64,000 nt of DNA from Laburnicola sp. R22_1 (GCA_014281115.1 JACONQ010000002.1:2356001-2420000); one strand, 5' to 3'. Numbered from the stretch's first letter, positions 53,022 through 64,000 are shown. The notes: generated from the letters alone by a model not told the origin. Numbers and translations: made by a program.

Positions 53022-53222
53022 TCACAACCTAACCCGTAACTCTCTCATCCATGTATCCGTCTGTCGCGACAACACCCGCTCCGTCACCTCACTCCCTATG
53101 CGTACCAGCGATAGCGGCTTCCCAGGACGCAGCAGATCGCACAACAGGGAGGCCCAGCAGATGGTCTGGACGAGCAGGAGGAGAGTGACGAAGAGGCGGA
53201 TGGAGAATTCTTTGAGGGGCAT
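53022..53222 (-). CDS. Small membrane or secreted hypothetical protein
   Basis: Single-exon frame of 66 residues, ATG at 53222. The N-terminus MPLKEFSIRLFVTLLLLVQT continues ICWASLLCDLL as one hydrophobic segment, followed by a polar tail (SLVRIGSEVTERVLSRQTDT, then WMRELRVRL). It could be a signal-anchored micro-protein or a secreted peptide with one or two Cys. No family recognised; the length is short enough that chance is possible. Confidence 0.4.
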   Translation of the reverse strand: MPLKEFSIRLFVTLLLLVQTICWASLLCDLLRPGKPLSLVRIGSEVTERVLSRQTDTWMRELRVRL

Positions 53223-54379
53223 GGTGGGGGATTTGAGGGTGCGGAGTGGGAGAGGTAATGGGTTGGGAGGTAAGAGTTCGGCAGTTGAATATGCAGATGG
53301 TTGCAGGATGGAAAGCCCGAAAGACGTTGGAAGGTTGAAGATTTTTTAGCTTCAGCTTTCCATCACAGCGTTATACGGTGTACGGAACGTGCGCGAAGTC
53401 TTCTTTCAGATTCTTGAGCTTGAAGTTCACAAGTCGGGAGCTGAAGATTCGACCGTCAAATATCCCATTCACCATTTAACACACCCTCCATTCATTCAAG
53501 TCAAACTCCACAAAATCTTAATCTTTAAATTCCAGACTTACCTAGATTCTAACACCTAGCATACCAGTAAAACACCCCTTTCATTCCATTTCATATCACA
53601 TCATTTCATCTCGCATCATCCCCTTCCTTTCACCTACCCGCCTACACGCCAGAACCTACCTTTACAAAGGAAATCCACCGCACCAACTCCTCACTCAAAC
53701 ACCACAATCACCCACTCAATCGCCCATCACAAAAACAGTCCAGCGCAACCCACCACAACACAACAACACAACACCACAAAAGCAATACCAAAAGGCAAAG
53801 CGTGACAAAAGTTGCAGACACAGTTACAGACCCAGCATGTCATCTCCCTTTGTTGGACAGAGATGAAATATCCTAGTAATAAATAACTTACATTAATTCT
53901 TCACCGCAAGCATAGAAAAAAACCTGCCGTTCGTCCCATCCATCCATCATCCATCCATCCATCAACAAGAACTGGCCCCATCCACCCAGGAAACGTACTG
54001 GTGGTCAAGCCCTGAAGCATCTTTCATGGGCTTTGTGCACTGCTACCCAGCCGCACAGAGATCGGGTCTACACAGTAGCAAAGCAAAGTTTTATCGATTG
54101 TTGCGGCCGAGAAATAGTAAAGAAGAAGTTGTACGAGAGAGATAATAGATAGCAGCACCATCGCTCGCTCTACTGGGATACGCAAATCTAGCCCACTCAC
54201 AGACCTATCAAAACTCCAACCGAAGAGTGAAAATCACCCCTATCTATACCCGCCCCAATCCAATCCAAACCAATCAAAAACGCCATAAATGCCTACTCCT
54301 CCGCACACACCATTTTCAAGTGTCCAAATATCCCATCCCATCCCATCCCACATTCATTCCCCATAACCCACCCACCCAC
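53223..54379. other. Intergenic, low-complexity, with repeat R3 copy 2
   Basis: About 1.2 kb. Contains R3 copy 2 (53353-53410), A/C-rich DNA with few G in 53500-53800, and CCAT/CATC microsatellite runs at 53938-53967. The plus-strand frame at 54227-54676 is antisense to tfb2. No gene. Confidence 0.5.
53353..53410 (+). repeat. Dispersed repeat family R3, copy 2
   Basis: Counterpart of 40323-40380; see that entry. Ends CTTCTTTCAGA. Confidence 0.78.
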
Positions 54380-55927
54380 CTACTTCTTCCCCACCGCCCC
54401 CTTCTGCGCATCCCTCTTAATCTTGGCCCCAACCTGCTCCACATCATCAACAAAAAACCACATCTTCTCATCATTCTGCCACACCAACACGCCCAAATCC
54501 CTCGCATACTGCACCAACTCCCTATAATCCGCCGGACTCGCAAAATCCCGCATCAAATACCCCTCCGTCGTCTCCATCCGCTCCCGCTCGTACTCCCACA
54601 GCCGGATCTGATCCATGACCGTCGGCGGGAGGAACGGCTTCGACTTTTGCATTTGCGGGTGCGCGTGCGCTTCTAGGTAGGCGATGACTTGGGCCGACGA
54701 GATGCCGATGTTTACGGCGCCCGCGATGGATTTGCGCGTTATTTTGCCGGAGACGAGGTTGGGGAAGCGGGAGGTGAGGCGCGTGAAGAGGGAGAGGACG
54801 GCGATTTGTAATAAGCTGTTCGTGTAGGCGTAGATGCGGTAGTTGGTTTCGACGATGATGAAGCTTTTCGGGGTTGCGCCACCCCCGAGGTCGTTTGACG
54901 AGTGGCCTATCGAGTCTGCGCCCGTGGACAAGGCGCCGGCATCTGAGGTTAGCGTTACCGCAAGGCGGGTGGGGTAGAATGTGGAGGCCGCTGGGTGCGA
55001 GCGGTAGACGATACCGAACGCTGTGAGGTCTTCGAGCATTCGGAGTTGGGTTTCAGAGAGTGTAGCGGTGGAGTAGTCCTGGCCCAGCTCTAGGGAGCCG
55101 AGCATGAAGAGGAAAGAGAGGACGTCTGTTTCCGACATATTGAGCTGTTTGCCGAGTCAGTCCAATCCGTTTTCAGAAGAATATCATGCTATAAGGATCA
55201 ACCAACCTTGTGAGCAGTCCTCAAGTACTCAATAAGCAAACTCCAAACCTGCGCATTAGTATCCTGCAGCACGAACGTGAAGCCCGTCCGCGTAATCATA
55301 ACATTCCCACCGCGCATCTGCACAAACCCCGCCATCTTCAACAAGCCCTTAGTGCCCTCCCCTATATCCTGCGATCCAGCGCCTTTAAACCCAACCGTGC
55401 TCCCCACCATGTAGAATAGAATACTCTCCCACTGCCTGCGCGCATAGTTATCCAGAAACTCCACGCTGACTCGATTCGGATCCGGTTTGTTAGACGGAAC
55501 CCCAAACGATCGATGCGTCCCGCTACCTTCCAGCGCTTGCCGCAGAGACAAAGCGAAGCCCTTGTACAACTCGTACGAGGTTTGTCGCGCGGCATCCTGT
55601 TTCGCGACGATGACGTGTAGCCGTTCGAGAACGTGGAGAGCGTCTCTCTTCGCTGAAATGGCTTCGGGGCGAAACCACGTGTCTAGGTCGGCGGAGGCAA
55701 AGGGCCTGGGCATGTAGAGCATGGCCATGATTATCGACTTGGCTGTACACATGTCAGCATTCGCAGCATTCTCACGGGGTACGTGGAGCTGCAGACGGCG
55801 TACCCAGATGCGGTAGCATGCACCGAAAGATGGCCAGCACTGTCGACGGCTGCTCGTAAAGCTTCCTATGCGTCTGCACAGGCAGCTGCTCGAGGTATTC
55901 GAGCGCCTGGGAGGAGGAAGCCGCCAT
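54380..55927 (-). CDS. tfb2: TFIIH subunit Tfb2 (p52)
   Basis: Core subunit of general transcription and nucleotide-excision-repair factor TFIIH; it anchors and stimulates the Ssl2/XPB ATPase. Exons 55927-55804, 55742-55207 and 55144-54380 (61- and 62-bp introns) give 474 residues. Family text is clear: LEYLEQLPVQTHRKLYEQPS at the N-terminus, NYARRQWESILFYMVGS in the middle, and across the second intron LNMSETDVLSFLFMLGSLEL. The C-terminal Tfb5-binding domain reads IVETNYRIYAYTNSLLQIAV, then RLTSRFPNLVSGKITRKSI. It ends MWFFVDDVEQVGAKIKRDAQ plus a short Lys-rich tail. Length is in the family range (about 460-510). Confidence 0.95.
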
Positions 55928-56204
55928 CGTTGTAGATGTGGGCTGGAGATGTGTAGGCTACCGTGGTATCATGGTCTTGTGCGGGGTTGTGGGCGAGCCG
56001 TCGGTATCGCGTGAATAATAATTGCGGGTGAAAGAATGCTGGAGGCCGCCAGGTAAAGGTCCATGGTTGAGAGACGTGCCAAGCGCGGAGCGGGCTGTGG
56101 GGCCGCGATCCGCTCCACCCCCTGTTCGTTGAGATGGCGCATTGCGAATTGCCGAGCGGAGCGTAACCTCACTCCTGCACGACGGGAGTATCCACGTCAG
56201 AACA

Positions 56205-57106
56205 ATGCCTGCCTTGAAATTCGTGCGATCTGTACGCGTCTAATCCAACGTAAATTTCAATGATCAACAAGGCTGATCCATTGGCCAGGTGTGGGAGTCC
56301 TTCCGAGCATCATCTGGCCTGGAGCCAAGGTGAGCAACCTCACATCTAGACCTCATAATATAACCATATTCATATACTCGCAGATTACTAGATGGCGTAC
56401 GTCTCCCAACTTCTCCATCACCTCAAAATAACACAAACCAATCATCTATCCCAACCCCCAGCTCCGCGTAACCTCCGCCACCCCAGGCCGCGTCAAATTC
56501 GAGCTCCCCATCGAAAAACACCACACAGTCCGTCACACTCCATCCCCTCCCTTCACACCACGCACCACTAATCCCCCTCAGAACCGCCTGAACATTCTCC
56601 ACGGCGGAACCATAGCCAGCATGGGTACGTCCAATCAACCTCCTTTGAACCCCCACATCCTTCCAAGACTCCCCTCTCAGCACATTCCACACAACCCCCA
56701 CCCAAACCCAAAACCCAAAAACTAACGCCACACCCCACCCCCCAGTCGACCTAGGCGGCTCCCTAGCCGTAGCCTCCCGCGGCCTCTACGCAACCGGCGT
56801 CTCCACCGACCTAAACGTAACCTACCTCTCCTCCGGCGGCCAAATCGGCGACCTCATCAAAGCAGAAGTATCCTGCGACAAGTGTAAGCCCCCATTTCAT
56901 TATCCCCCCAATCACAAAAAAACCAAATACCCCATTAACACTTCGCACCAGTCGGCAAAACCCTAGCCTTCACATCCATCCAATTCAAAAACACAAAAGA
57001 CCAAGTCTTCGCCCGAGGAAGCCATACAAAATACATAGCCCTAGCGTGGAAAGACGCAAACAACATTACCGACGAGCTGTCGCCTCGACTCGAGAAGAAG
57101 GAGTAG
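56205..57106 (+). CDS. Hotdog-fold acyl-CoA thioesterase (ACOT13/PaaI-like)
   Basis: Hydrolyses acyl-CoA thioesters; mitochondrial or cytosolic. Seven exons, 56205-56231, 56289-56329, 56384-56396, 56462-56527, 56582-56624, 56746-56883 and 56952-57106, sum to 483 bases, giving 160 residues. The third exon is 13 nt and encodes the L-L-D-G step. The hotdog signature is NRLNILHGGTIASMVDLGGS, with the HGG loop and the catalytic Asp, followed by TDLNVTYLSSGGQIGDLIKA and FTS.QFKN..DQVFARGSHT-type strands. Intron 4 begins with the unusual donor GTCCGT, the same as in the PLP-protein gene. Starting ATG MPALKFVRS is chosen because it alone splices in phase. No single frame shows this gene, so simple ORF searches miss it. 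Confidence 0.9.
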
Positions 57107-57570
57107 GCATGCGGGCATGGTAGTTGGGCGACGCCTTTTGTACTATTCACACTAGCAAGAGCAGGCCTTCACTCATGAATATCTCATTCTGCTGCGCTTT
57201 TACATACGCGAAGCCAATATACCCCGACCAAGCTTTGCCATCGATGCTCCTAACGTACATTCCAACTCTATCGCACTAGACGAGACGCGACGGCACCGTG
57301 GGTAAGAACATGCAGAGCCTTCCTGAACGGAACTTGCTTTGCGAGATTCCCTCCCCGACAGCGGCACCATTGGGGTCCATCGAAGATCCCTGACATGGTA
57401 AATCCTAAGACGAAGATAAACGCGCCAACCCTTGTTAAGAGATCCCATATCATACAGAGAATGTTACATCATCTCGTCGTTTCGTTTCGTTTCGTTTCGT
57501 TTCGTTTCGTTTCGCTTCGTAAGTCATCCGCTAGTTATTTCATAGCCGTCGTCCCACCATACGTGTGTCA
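57107..57570. other. Intergenic between convergent genes
   Basis: About 460 bases including the TTTCG tract. Short frames on both strands look random. Confidence 0.45.
57476..57520. repeat. (TTTCG)n pentanucleotide tract
   Basis: About eight tandem TTTCG units between two convergent genes. A good strain-typing microsatellite. Confidence 0.9.
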
Positions 57571-59949
57571 TTATCTGCCCCTTCCTGATGCTGCTGGCTC
57601 CGTACAATGATCTTCCTTAGACGACTCAGAAGTCTTCGTCAAACTCAAGTCACGCTCTGTTGATTCTTCAGGTGATCTCGGTTCGTCCTTGTTCCAGCCT
57701 TTGCCTTTGAGCAGATTGACGAAGCTACTCTTCCGCAGCGTCATCTTGCGTACGGCTCGACCGAACGACCCTTGCTTGGAAATTGTATCGTCCGGCTTAG
57801 GATTTAGCGGCGGCAGATCGATTGATGCACCGAGCAAGTTGTGCTCCTGACGGTATCTGTACTCGAACTCCTAATATTGACGATCAGAAGAAGTCGCATT
57901 TGTGCAAAGTGTGTTTATGCTTACCCATAGACTGTCTGCGGCCTGGCTGGTAAGGCACACGTCACGAAGCTGAAGGAAGATGTAGCATGCTGCTGCTTCC
58001 TCGTGATCCAAAGTACACTGTGCCAGCATCCCTTCGGTCTTGTATCCAGGGACGAGCTCGACTTGCATTGCTTCGGTTCGCCACTGATCGAAACGGGATT
58101 GAAAACGACCAGCCCAGTATAAAGCAGGCATATAATCCTTGACCTGTTTAGATACACCAATGTTAGCACTGTCTGGGAACTGTCCGTTCTTGGCAGACCC
58201 AAGGTGCGAGGCAGAAGTCCCATGTGTACTAGATCCGGACGAGAATAGTGATGAAGCACTGAACGATTGTCTAGGTATCTTGATACCACGGCCTGACTTG
58301 AATTTCCCCTTTGTCGGCTCATTGATGCGGAGCGTCCGGAGTTTTTCGGTCAACTTGACCTTTTTCCCTTCGCCAAAGCCACACACATCGGGATTAGTGA
58401 TAGCCGGCTGACCAGTGGAATATGAGTCGGATTCTTCTATCGTCTGTGCTTCCGCACTTTTACGTTTCCGATGTCTTTTCGCAGCTTTCGGCGGAACCGG
58501 CTTCGCACCAAGCAAAGGCATAGATACACTTTTGTACTGTTCTGGGATCGGAGGCATAGGCGGAGGAATGTCACGATCTCCTAGGTCATAGTACGTGGAG
58601 GAACGAGGGAGTCTCACCTCATTGTTCGCCCCAGCTTGAGATCGCGACAACATCCCAGCACCAATCCGCTTGTACGGCGTAGTGAATCCACGTTTACGAC
58701 TGTCTTTGTCCGTGTTGGCTCGGGGCAAGGGTGCTTGTGCAAACGAACGGTCGGTCGCTGGCGGAGTAGGCGGGCTCACAGGACCTAGCAGGCGAGTTTG
58801 AGTGATTGCACTGCCGTTGGGAGCGGACAGCGAACCTTTGGGATGAAGAGGGCTCGGCTTCTTAGGCAACGCTCGCTGGGCAGCCAAGGGCGTTTGGGTC
58901 ACTATCAGGGAGCTTTTGCGTTTGCTCGCAGTTGGCGGCGTGGTACAATGTCCTCGTTTGCTTTGAGCCAGCGCATTGACCGGTGCAAGCGATCGACTCT
59001 TCGACGCGGCTGTGGGAGCCATGGGGCTCCCACGTCTGGGTGAGTTTTCCTTAATCTGAGACAGCCTATTATTGTAGCGCTGGCTCACCGGAGTGGTATT
59101 CTCTTTCAAGGTCGGCTTCTGGGGCGCCGAGATAGCGGGCACTTTCTGCTGGCTCAACTTTCGTGGTGCCATGAAGCTGGTGGAACCAGGTGAGTTCGTA
59201 CCTTTCACCAGATTCGGCGTTGTATAGGACCGAACTGATGATTTTGAAGCAGGTCGGGCGTTGACTGCAGCAAAAGCATTTCCAACACCGACATGCTTCG
59301 CCTGCTGACTGGTAAGGCTCGGATAGTACTGGCGGGGACTCGATTTGCGACGTTCTGAGACTGGAGGGTCAGGCGATGGGATCTTCGTGGGCCTAGCGCG
59401 AACTTCCTGCTCCAGTGAGAAAACGGGAGGACGTGGCGTGGGCGCTGAGTCTGACTCAGTTGTCGATGATGCGGATACGCTTCTGCTCGGGCGAGGGATG
59501 AAGCTCATAGTGCGCGAGCGCGGTAGTGACTTGGGCGTGGTACTACCAGTATCGATATTCTTCTGAGGGCTCACGCTGTTCGACGGCGTAGCTTTGCGCT
59601 GTGCCGGCAAGCCGCAAAGAGAGGGGTCTTGGGTTGGTGATAGAGGTTTGGTTGATTGGTGGGGGTGCGGGATACCGACAATGTTGTTGGAGCCATTCGA
59701 GGAGAGGGAAGGGCGCGCCGGCGTAGTCCTGCGTTGCGAAAGCGGATACGAGATGAAAGACAGGCCGTAGCTGAGCTTTCGTCGGAACTTGCTCGTGGTG
59801 CCGTTTACTTCGGCATCAGCAGGTTGGTGGGCGACTGCTTTCTCCTTGCGACCGACCATGTTTGCCTGCGTCTCGTCGTTCAGGATCTGGGCCGCTTCCC
59901 ACCGTGCGCGAATCTCCTCGAATCTTTGACGATCTGGATAGCTTAGCAT
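57571..59949 (-). CDS. Conserved fungal hypothetical protein, 774 residues
   Basis: Exons 59949-57925 and 57870-57571 (54-bp intron GTAAGC..ATTAG) give 774 residues. The N-terminus MLSYPDRQRFEEIRARWEAA is ordered, followed by about 500 residues of Ser/Pro/Lys-rich disordered sequence with many SP/TP sites (possible kinase targets). The C-terminal region is the conserved part: KQVKDYMPALYWAGRFQSRF, then QWRTEAMQVELVPGYKTEGM and DHEEAAACYIFLQLRDVCLT. It continues through the intron as LWEFEYRYRQEHNLLGA. The frame extends to 60261, but 59949 is preferred because the upstream extension is compositionally unlike protein. Function unknown; the C-terminal helical domain resembles uncharacterised ascomycete proteins. 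Confidence 0.75.
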
Positions 59950-60556
59950 GGCTCCAACGTGGAAAGCTGGGGTTAAGGATGGGGCACTTACTGGAAAGGC
60001 TGGTGCAGAGGAGCAGCGTAGGTGTCGAGGTGCGAAAGGTGTCGAGGAAGTGACGAGCCCAGTTGCAGCAACAACACGCCACGCGCCGCCAATTTCACGA
60101 ATAGGAAGGTGCAACCTTGGTGAAAGGCCGCATTCAGGTTCTGAGGTCATTGGAAAGCCATGCACCCCTAGGTGAAGCCAGGAGCTAAAATCTGCCCAGG
60201 TAGTAGATAGGCCCTGTGCGTATTGCATATGCCGCAGAACTTTCAACGAATTACCAACCACTTATGCACACGAAGAGCAATTTTAAACCAATGGACCGCA
60301 AACATTTCAGCAAATAAACAACTATGTTGAACAGAACGACGGACACAGGTTGAAGGCGGCCAACACCTCGAAATGGTACACACATCGCCGCCGAAACATA
60401 ATGCTATCGCAGGCACTATGTATAAAGGCGTCTTGTACTGCTTCTCCCCTGTCCTTCCCAAAAACGCGACAGAGTGAGCACTGTACGTGGCGATGACGGA
60501 TGTAGAGATTCATGGTTGCCAGCGCTGAAGGAATGGAAACGATCAAATACATTTCA
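59950..60556. other. Intergenic, promoter of the 774-residue gene
   Basis: About 600 bases. Nothing recognised. Confidence 0.45.
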
Positions 60557-61612
60557 CTAGTAGTCGTAGAAGCCCTTGCCAGTCTTCTTGCCTAACCAAC
60601 CCGCATCCACCATCTTCTTAAGCAGCACCGCCGGCCTATATTTTGAATCCCCTGTGTCATTATACAACACTTGCATGATGGCTAGACAGGTGTCGATGCC
60701 GATGAAGTCCGCTAGCTGCAACGGGCCCATGGGCACGTTCGTCCCGTTCTTCATAATACTATCAATATCCTCTTTCTTCCCCACCCCCGTCTCCAGACAT
60801 ATGATAGCTTCGTTGATGTACGGCATCAAGATGCGGTTCGCGAGGAAGCCCGGTGAGTCGGCGCTCGTGGAGGGGATCTTGCCCATCTTTTTGCAGAACT
60901 CGAGGGCCGTGTCTAGGGTGTCTTGCGAGGTCTGGAGACCTGTAATTATTTCTACGCCTTTCTGGACTGGGACGGGATTCATAAAGTGGGTGCTGATTAC
61001 GCGCGACGAGGCAGAGAGGTCGGTAGGGTCTTTTGTAGTGGAGGCCGCGATTTTAGTGATGGAAATGGAGGATGTATTTGTCGCGAGGATGGCGTGCGAT
61101 GGGCATATTTGCGCAAGCTGAGAGAAGATTTTGGACTTGAGATCCGGGATTTCCTGAGGCTGTGAGGGTCTAGTTGAGTAGGTGGGTCGAATGAACGTAC
61201 GGGAACGGCTTCTATTACGAAGTCGACGTCTGACAAGTCCTCCATGCTTGTGCTAGATACTAAGCGCTCCCTTGTTGCTGCGGCATCTTCTTTGGAGATT
61301 CTGCCTTTGCCGACGTCTTTCTCGAGCAGCTTGTCCGCGAACGTGAGACCCTTGTCGATGGAGGCTTGGGACGTGTCGATGAGGCGGACGGGCACGTTGG
61401 CCCTCTGCGCCGCCACAAGTGCGATACCGAGACCCTGTGACTGTAAGTCATGGTCTTATTTCCAATGCATACACGAGTACCATTTGTCCAGCTCCAATGA
61501 CACCGAGCTTCTTAACTTCGGCCGCAGCACCGACAGCGGGTGTGGAGCTGAAGCTGCGGCATTGCGGCTTTGCGGCGCATGCGAGCGCTCGTCTTGAGGC
61601 TGCTGAGATCAT
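60557..61612 (-). CDS. Mitochondrial 3-hydroxyacyl-CoA dehydrogenase (3-hydroxybutyryl-CoA type)
   Basis: NAD-dependent oxidation of 3-hydroxyacyl-CoA to 3-oxoacyl-CoA in short-chain beta-oxidation. Exons 61612-61481, 61434-61201 and 61153-60557 (46- and 47-bp introns) give 320 residues. A basic, Ala/Ser-rich presequence ([20 protein letters not shown]) suggests mitochondrial import. The Rossmann motif across intron 1 is [39 protein letters not shown] and [20 protein letters not shown] carry the Glu/His active-site neighbourhood. The C-terminal domain has [19 protein letters not shown] and ends [14 protein letters not shown]. Length and motifs fit the short-chain hydroxyacyl-CoA dehydrogenase family. 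Divergent from tof1 with 263 bases between starts. Confidence 0.93.
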
Positions 61613-61799
61613 GCTTGCGGTGAATTGGCGCAGTTTGAAGGTGCAGTGTGTGTATTGGAAGTCTCGCGGGTCCAACATGTGAAGCGCGAGCTCTCCCGGC
61701 AACGGCCGAAGCAAGCCGCCACCGGCCGAGGCATGACGTTGCGACCTTCAGCCCCGCCTTGGCACTTTTTTTGCACATGCAATTTGCTAGCGCCACTTT

Positions 61800-61826
61800 A
61801 CGCGTCTTGCATCGTGCGCGACGCGT
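61800..61826 (+). promoter_or_regulatory. Pair of ACGCGT (MCB-type) boxes upstream of tof1
   Basis: ACGCGT occurs at 61800-61805 and 61821-61826, 21 bases apart (two helical turns) and about 50-75 bases upstream of the tof1 ATG. In yeasts this hexamer is the MluI cell-cycle box bound by MBF and drives G1/S genes, often replication genes. Its use here is inferred from sequence and the nature of the gene. Confidence 0.55.
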
Positions 61827-61875
61827 TGGAACCTGTCGCGGCTCGAGCGTGCATCTGCCACCGTCAACCACGACA

Positions 61876-64000
61876 ATGACCCAACAAACCACGCTGGACG
61901 AGTGGGCGCGGGATCCTGTGGATCCTGAGATTCGCGCACATGTCTACAGCCTGATTACCGCTGTGAGTATGCCACATATGCATCGTGCTCGCTCTAATAT
62001 GCTGTAGCTCGGTGGCCTTGGCGACGACGGCACGTATTCGTTCGGAGACGATGCCCTGCTGTGCTTGAAGGACCTGCGAAAATGGCTCAAGTTTGCCGAT
62101 GGACAACTGAACCGCCGCGATGTAGCACGATGCATGGCCGAGGCAAACCTGGTGAAGGGCGATTTGCTGGAGATACTTGCAAAGGTATCCGAGAGGGTTA
62201 CGGATGACCGACTGAAGCATAAGATGGCTGTTGCAACGTGTATGCGTTATTCACAGCAGAATCTAGACAACCGCTGACCTGAGGCAGTGGAGCTTCTTGT
62301 CCCTTTAACCTGGCCCTTCGAGATCGACCCTGTCGAGGCGACCGTCAATCACCACCGACATGGACCGTACATTCAGCTGGCACAGATCGGATATAAGCGC
62401 GCAATCCTGCAGTATGACCGCGCGAACATTCTCCAGACTGCGGTTCGTATCGCTCTCCCTTCAATGGCCGTACCTCTGCGCGAGCGAACACCTCGAGACG
62501 AAGGCGTTATCCGCATCGCCCTATACTTTATCCGAAATATCGTGATGCTCTCCCCACCAAAAAGCGTCCCTATGGACATAGACGAGGCAGAGGTGTCGCG
62601 ATCGGCAGTGATTGATACTCTTGACCAGCAAGATATCTTCCAGGTTCTCCTCAGTGTCGCCTCAAGCATTGGAGAAGATTTTGTTTCGCAGGATGTGATT
62701 GTACTGGAGATTCTGTTCTATCTGTTCAAGGGCATAGACGCAGAGAAACTGTTCATGGAGGACAAGAAGCTCAAGAACAAGAACGCGGACGAGCTGAAAA
62801 ACCTGATCCAGAAAGAAAAATCTATGCTGGCCGGATACGCACGACATGCTCCGTCGCGACACAACCGATTTGGTACCATGATCTGGCTCAAACGCGGCGA
62901 TGACGAGCAGGTCTCAACTATATCTGGACAAGACGTCCTTGGCAAGGCACAGAAGAGCATGCAAAAGATGGATACGAGCAAGAAGTGGAATAAGCCGAAG
63001 CGGCCCGGCCGCAAACAAAACGGTGAGCAGGATCGCGAGGAGTTTGATCTTCCGGTCGCTCTCACTTCCTCAGCACACAAACACATCAAAGCCTTCGTTG
63101 AAGAATTTCTGGACTCTTCATTCAATCCGCTGTTCCTACATCTGAGAAAAGCCATTGAGCGAGAAACCGAACGTGTAGAGACGCGCCATTCACGCCAATT
63201 TTTTTACTTGGTTTCCTGGTTTCTCAAAGCAGAATGTGCTCGCCGCCGCACTATGAAGGAAAAGGCGGCTGATCCAAAAAGCAGCGAAGTCTTGAGTGCA
63301 GAGGACGAGAGCTATGGCTTGGTTGCAGAGGTCATGAACCAGGAGACATTCATTCTGTTAAACCGATTCCTGCAGAAAAGTGAGGATGAGAAGGCGTGGC
63401 AGGATCTGAATGCCGGCAACAAGTGCTTCACACAAATTCTACTAACTGTGCAGGAGATGTCAGAATCGGCGCTAGAAGACGACCAAGAGATCGCAGAGAA
63501 CATACAAAATCGAATCTTCTACGAGGAGTCAACTCACGACCGAATAGTCCACACGCTGCGATCCTACAAAGACCAAGGGTTCGGTTACCTGGATGCGGTT
63601 ACCGAGCTCGCGCACGTCTTCCTACGGATGTTGGAACGCTACTCGAAACAGAACGTCGATATGCAAGTTCGGTCGAAGAGACGAGCCCGGAAGATTCGTA
63701 AGAAGCAGGCCGAGGCACAAGGAGAGGATGGTGAACAGGAAGGTCACGTCTCAGAGACAGAAGAGCTTGTAGCAGCGCAAAGAACGGTATCGGAACGAAA
63801 GTTCGACTTCAACCGATTCGCAGCGAAATTCATCAACCAAAGTAGCGTCAACACCTTCGTCGCCTTTACTAAGTACTATAACGAGCTTGACGCCGATCAA
63901 CTAAAACGAGCGCATCGGTTTTTCCACCGGGTCGCGTTCAAGATGGAGATTGGCGTATTACTCTGCCGAGTAGACATGCTCCAGCTTTTCAATAAAATGA
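61876..64000 (+). CDS. tof1: Tof1/Timeless replication-fork protection protein, partial
   Basis: Fork-protection factor (Tof1/Swi1/Timeless), which with Csm3 stabilises stalled replication forks and mediates checkpoint signalling. Exons 61876-61962, 62008-62245 and 62288 to the right edge (introns 45 and 42 bp) give 679 visible residues with no stop; the C-terminal half is outside. The N-terminal Timeless domain reads LGGLGDDGTYSFGDDALLCL, then ELLVPLTWPFEIDP, YIQLAQIGYKRAILQYDRAN, and SRHNRFGTMIWLKRGDDEQ. A Lys/Arg-rich segment SKRRARKIRKKQAEAQ may be a nuclear signal, followed by FDFNRFAAKFINQSSVNTFV. The second intron, GTTATT..GGCAG at only 42 bp, joins ATCMLELLVPL. Start ATG MTQQTTLDEWA is the only one that splices in phase. 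Confidence 0.95.

Overview
The window is fungal nuclear DNA, most likely from a filamentous ascomycete of the Dothideomycetes (probably Pleosporales). The evidence is the gene content, short introns (about 42-180 bp, most 45-65 bp) with GT..AG ends and CTAAC/CTGAC-like branch sites, long disordered tails on proteins, and pogo-type transposons carrying changes that look like repeat-induced point mutation (RIP). There are no operons. Genes lie on both strands and are mostly divergent or convergent with short spacers. Several exon models below were assembled by hand and close in frame over their whole length.

0-17 kb, ordinary housekeeping: an OPT oligopeptide transporter (partial, minus), Bcs1 (minus) divergent from a two-RRM RNA-binding protein (plus), an EthD-domain protein, a nitrilase with a one-base frameshift, small hypothetical genes, pantothenate kinase, and a deaminase-fold protein.

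17.5-23.4 kb, transposon cluster: two decayed pogo-superfamily elements, then one intact element with near-perfect 97-bp terminal inverted repeats. The first decayed copy keeps one reading frame but carries six TAA/TAG stops and Asp-to-Asn changes in its acidic motifs, the expected mark of RIP.

24-42 kb, accessory and decaying: a broken secreted FAD-linked oxidase, an FG/BTB protein, the PLP-binding protein (YggS/PROSC family), a 717-residue membrane-anchored unknown, an AGC-kinase-ankyrin pseudogene split by a poly(A)-tailed retroposon, an actin-fold protein, a secreted SGNH hydrolase, a relic membrane protein, and an acidic protein with SUMO-interaction-like motifs. Short dispersed repeats recur here and elsewhere in the window.

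43-64 kb, dense conserved genes: biotin-protein ligase, Coa4, a cytochrome P450, Mgm101, a REEP-type ER-shaping protein, TFIIH subunit Tfb2, a seven-exon hotdog thioesterase, a conserved 774-residue unknown, mitochondrial 3-hydroxyacyl-CoA dehydrogenase, and Tof1/Timeless running off the right edge. Tof1 has two ACGCGT boxes just upstream.

Mitochondrial functions recur (Bcs1, Coa4, Mgm101, 3-hydroxyacyl-CoA dehydrogenase), and biotin, CoA and PLP cofactor genes are present, but nothing suggests a co-regulated cluster. One cross-cutting pattern matters to users: several otherwise good genes are broken by exactly one missing base, so either uncorrected assembly indels or recent pseudogenisation affects this window. 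I found no CRISPR array, rRNA, tRNA or clear secondary-metabolite cluster.
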